From the NCBI GenBank assembly GCA_040507895.1, contig JBEVNX010000175.1:1-8099 (forward strand): DNA of 8,099 nucleotides. The letters are read 5' to 3'. Shown piece by piece: positions 6,447 through 8,099 of the stretch. The DNA comes from JBEVNX01 sp040507895. GTDB lineage: Bacteria; Desulfobacterota; Binatia; JACPRU01. Made by a program: the position numbers and the translations under genes. Numbering within the stretch: the stretch's first letter is position 1; the number at the start of each line of letters is the position of its first letter. Under the pieces are notes generated by a model, which was given only the letters and a program-made list of their open reading frames with translations, made no database searches and was not told where the DNA came from.

Positions 6447-6608
6447 ATGTTCGGCGATGCACTCGACGGCCCCTTGTCCGGAAGGAAGCTCACGTTCGTC
6501 CGCTCGGGCATCGAGGAATTCAACACCTGGGCGGCACATCATCCCGGAGCCGAGATCTTCGGCCGGACAGCCGAGAAGGCCGTCGTAGCGGCCGACTCGC
6601 GGGAGTAA
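6447..6608 (+). CDS. Possible small hypothetical protein (53 residues)
   Basis: An open frame from ATG 6447 to TAA 6606-6608 in the gap between two convergent genes. The predicted product starts MFGDALDGPLSGRKLTF and contains GIEEFNTWAAHHPGAEIFG. It is hydrophilic, has no signal peptide or membrane segment, and has no family I recognise. In favour: third codon positions are mostly G or C (about four in five by hand count) while second positions are AT-richer, the pattern of the real genes here, and the residue mix is protein-like. Against: there is no good ribosome site at the proper distance (GGAGA at 6425-6429 is too far), and the frame continues upstream without a clear start. It could equally be a decayed gene end. 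The last codons and stop fall within the left arm and loop of an 18-bp inverted repeat. Confidence 0.28.
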   Translation: MFGDALDGPLSGRKLTFVRSGIEEFNTWAAHHPGAEIFGRTAEKAVVAADSRE

Positions 6609-6644
6609 ACGGTCGCGGGCGAAGCTCGAGTCGCGCTACGACGG
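6580..6644. repeat. 18-bp inverted repeat with a 2-nt bulge at convergent gene ends
   Basis: The left arm 6580-6599 reads CCGTCGTAGCG, then GC, then CGACTCG. The right arm 6627-6644 is CGAGTCGCGCTACGACGG. The reverse complement of the right arm equals the left arm exactly once the two bases GC are skipped, giving 18 pairs with a 2-nt bulge and a 27-nt loop. The right arm overlaps the last codons and stop of the Rid-family gene (6636-6638). The left arm lies at the end of the possible small ORF. A transcript from either strand could fold this way, which suits a bidirectional terminator or 3'-end stabiliser between convergent genes. No T-run flanks it, so it is not a textbook intrinsic terminator. 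Confidence 0.75.
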
Positions 6645-7031
6645 TAGCCGCGCGATCACTTTGATCTCGACGAGGCCGCCGGGAATCGCGAGTTCGGTGA
6701 TGCCGATCGCGGTCCACGCCGGATAGGGCGCCGACATGTACCGGTCCTTCACCTTCATGAACGCCGCCAGGCTCTTCTGCAGGCCGACGTGGAAGGTCGT
6801 CATCTCCACGACCGCAGAGAACGAGACCCCGGCCGCCTCGAGCACCGACGACAGGGTGTCAAAGGCCTGCGTGAATTGCGTTTCGGGATCCGGCGAAGCT
6901 TTGCCGTCGGGCCCGGTCCCGATCACACCCGAGCAATAGAGACGATCTCCGTCTTTGACCGCTGGAGCGAAATGGAACCGGTCGTACAGGCTCTCTTGGC
7001 CCTTCGGAATGACGACTTGACTCTTGTCCAT
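6636..7031 (-). CDS. Rid (YjgF/YER057c/UK114) family protein lacking the RidA-type arginine
   Basis: A 131-residue protein of normal Rid-family length. Family landmarks: LYCSGVIGTGPDGKAS (residues 31-46), QAFDTLSSVLEAAGVSFSAVVEMTTFHVGL (55-84) and the C-terminal PAWTAIGITELAIPGGLVEIKVIA (104-127). Rid proteins are small trimers with a cleft between subunits. RidA hydrolyses reactive enamine/imine intermediates and uses an arginine in a PAR-type motif to hold the substrate carboxylate. Here that position is Trp106, so this belongs to a non-RidA branch and 2-aminoacrylate deaminase activity should not be assumed. The start ATG 7031 has AAGGAAGG just upstream. The frame stays open to 7481, but the extra sequence is antisense to the next gene and arginine-rich. 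It is divergent from the MOSC gene (183-nt gap) and convergent with the fucose synthase-like gene. Confidence 0.93.
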   Translation of the reverse strand: MDKSQVVIPKGQESLYDRFHFAPAVKDGDRLYCSGVIGTGPDGKASPDPETQFTQAFDTLSSVLEAAGVSFSAVVEMTTFHVGLQKSLAAFMKVKDRYMSAPYPAWTAIGITELAIPGGLVEIKVIARLPS

Positions 7032-7214
7032 GGCCTTCCTTTCTCCGGCGCGATGGTCGCGACGCGTATGGATCGGCACTACTACCTCCGTCCGCCAGAT
7101 GCGAGCCCTTGCCGCCCAGATGCGGGTGACGGCAGGGCATCGCCGTTCGACCGTGACCTCTTCGCTTGCCCCGAGACTCGAGATGCGCTCTGAGAGCGGG
7201 CAGGAAACCGACGC
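7032..7214. promoter_or_regulatory. Divergent region between the Rid-family and MOSC genes, with a spaced direct repeat
   Basis: This 183-bp gap should hold promoters for both neighbours. CCAGATGCG occurs twice in the same orientation, at 7095-7103 and 7116-7124, 21 bp apart start to start (two helical turns), the geometry of a paired protein-binding site. I find no clear -35/-10 pair on either strand. The ribosome sites are at the edges: AGGA at 7202-7205 for MOSC, and AAGGAAGG (reverse strand) for the Rid gene. Confidence 0.3.
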
Positions 7215-8057
7215 ATGGCGAGACGCCCGATCGGAGTCGTGAAGGACCTCTTTCGCTATCCGGTGAAATCGATGCTCGGCGAGAGGCTGAGCGAGGTCGA
7301 CGTCGCCGAAAGCGGCGTCGTCGGCGATCGCGCCTACGCCCTTCGTGAAGCAAGCGGCCGCGTCGTGACGGCGAAAAAGTGGGCGTCCATGCTGGAGCTC
7401 AGCGCCCGCTACGATCGGCCTCCCTCGTCCGAAGATCTTGCGCCGCTCAGCATCACGCTGCCGGATGGCCGGCTGATTCACGCGGAGGACCCCGACGCGT
7501 CGTCAGTTCTATCCACCGCGCTCGGGCACCCGGTCGTATTGGAGCGCGCGCGCAGCGGCCAGCGCAACGTTGCGGAGATCGATCCCGCGATCGTCTTCGG
7601 CGACGTGCCCGTCGAGGATATGCTGCCTGGACAGACGGCGGTTACGCTGCCCGACGTCTTCGGCCTACCGCCGGGTACGTTCTTCGACTCGGCGAGCATT
7701 CACGTGTTGACGAGCGCCACGCTAGCCTACATGCGGCGGTTGATCGGGGAAGACGCGCAGCTCGATCCGCGCCGCTTTCGCCCGAACCTCGTCGTCGAGA
7801 CTGCGCCGGGTGCGGAGGGATTCGTCGAGGACGGCTGGCTCGGAGGGACGCTCGAGGTCGGTGGCGGCGTCCGGATCGCCGCGATGCGTCCCGCTCTTCG
7901 ATGCGTCATGACGACACACCGTCAATCCGATTTGTCGCGGGACATGCGAGTTTTGCGTACGGCCGCGCAGCGCCATCGAGGCCACGTCGGCGTCTTCGCC
8001 GCCGTCGGCGCGGCGGGGAAGATGCGGCTCGGCGATCCCGTCGTGCTCGTGACCTAG
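7215..8057 (+). CDS. MOSC-domain protein with N-terminal MOSC beta-barrel (mARC/YcbX-like core)
   Basis: A 280-residue protein with the two-part layout of the MOSC family. The N-terminal beta-barrel domain begins with VKDLFRYPVKSMLGE (residues 9-23) and GVVGDRAYAL (34-43). The C-terminal MOSC domain carries RRFRPNLVVE (186-195) and the signature ALRCVMTTHRQ (227-237), in which Cys230 matches the cysteine that ligates molybdenum in mARC and YcbX. It ends in GHVGVFAAV and LGDPVVLV, typical of the fold. It lacks the C-terminal 2Fe-2S ferredoxin domain of YcbX, so a separate electron donor would be needed. By family, the likely role is a molybdenum-cofactor-dependent reduction of N-hydroxylated compounds or another sulfur/metal transfer; the substrate is unknown. 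Start ATG 7215 has AGGA at 7202-7205, and an in-frame TGA at 7191-7193 rules out a longer N-terminus. It is divergent from the Rid-family gene. Confidence 0.92.
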   Translation: MARRPIGVVKDLFRYPVKSMLGERLSEVDVAESGVVGDRAYALREASGRVVTAKKWASMLELSARYDRPPSSEDLAPLSITLPDGRLIHAEDPDASSVLSTALGHPVVLERARSGQRNVAEIDPAIVFGDVPVEDMLPGQTAVTLPDVFGLPPGTFFDSASIHVLTSATLAYMRRLIGEDAQLDPRRFRPNLVVETAPGAEGFVEDGWLGGTLEVGGGVRIAAMRPALRCVMTTHRQSDLSRDMRVLRTAAQRHRGHVGVFAAVGAAGKMRLGDPVVLVT

Positions 8058-8071
8058 CCGGCAGTCATTGC

Positions 8072-8090
8072 GCCGGCGACGACCGCCGGC
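8072..8090 (+). terminator. GC hairpin after the MOSC gene, terminator candidate
   Basis: GCCGGCG (8072-8078) and CGCCGGC (8084-8090) form a perfect 7-bp all-GC stem with a 5-nt loop (ACGAC), starting 15 nt after the stop codon. An alternative pairing of 8056-8062 with 8085-8091 is also possible. What follows (TCGGATTCC) is not a T-run and the window ends there, so intrinsic termination is only a possibility. Confidence 0.33.
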
Positions 8091-8099
8091 TCGGATTCC

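Noticed and set aside
5391..6542. 383-codon minus-strand open frame
   Set aside because: It is the complement of the fucose synthase-like gene, which has intact motifs. The antisense product has no recognisable fold.
7032..7481. N-terminal extension of the Rid-family protein
   Set aside because: The extension is Arg-rich, partly antisense to the MOSC gene, and a good ribosome site precedes ATG 7031, where family homology begins.

Overview
The window is GC-rich (roughly two-thirds G+C by eye), with dense genes, ATG starts and mostly good Shine-Dalgarno sites. The protein families point to a high-GC bacterium, most likely a proteobacterium and perhaps an uncultured one. This taxonomic call is an inference from family resemblance only. 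There are no tRNAs, rRNAs, insertion sequences, phage genes or CRISPR arrays.

Left block, minus strand (3433 down to 1): four genes in one direction. These are a carboxymuconolactone decarboxylase family protein, a 3-hydroxyisobutyrate dehydrogenase-like NAD(P)-dependent enzyme, a soluble cytochrome P450, and the N-terminal crotonase part of what is probably a bifunctional enoyl-CoA hydratase/3-hydroxyacyl-CoA dehydrogenase cut by the window edge. Spacing is tight: 7 nt between the first two genes, 74 nt before the P450, and a 4-nt ATGA overlap between the P450 and the crotonase. This is very likely an operon.

Middle block, plus strand (3536 to 6350): a metallo-beta-lactamase-fold hydrolase of the N-acyl-homoserine-lactonase type, a classical SDR dehydrogenase, and an extended SDR resembling GDP-L-fucose synthase. 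The first gene diverges from the left block across about 100 bp that carries a dyad and a TATCAT -10-like hexamer. P450 (hydroxylation), SDR (alcohol to ketone), lactonase (ring opening), decarboxylase and beta-oxidation enzyme together look like a catabolic cluster for a cyclic or terpenoid-like compound. The substrate cannot be read from the sequence. The fucose synthase-like gene fits this theme poorly and may belong to another unit.

Right block (6351 to 8099): about 285 bp between convergent genes contains a possible small ORF and a striking 18-bp inverted repeat that overlaps the end of the next gene. Then come a Rid/YjgF family protein (minus) that lacks the arginine typical of RidA and, divergent from it, a MOSC-domain protein (plus) with the conserved molybdenum-cofactor cysteine. 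A GC hairpin follows the MOSC gene at the window edge.

Most of the window is recognisable metabolism. The parts most worth a second look are the divergent catabolic cluster and its shared control region, the long inverted repeat at the convergent gene ends, and the unassigned small ORF.
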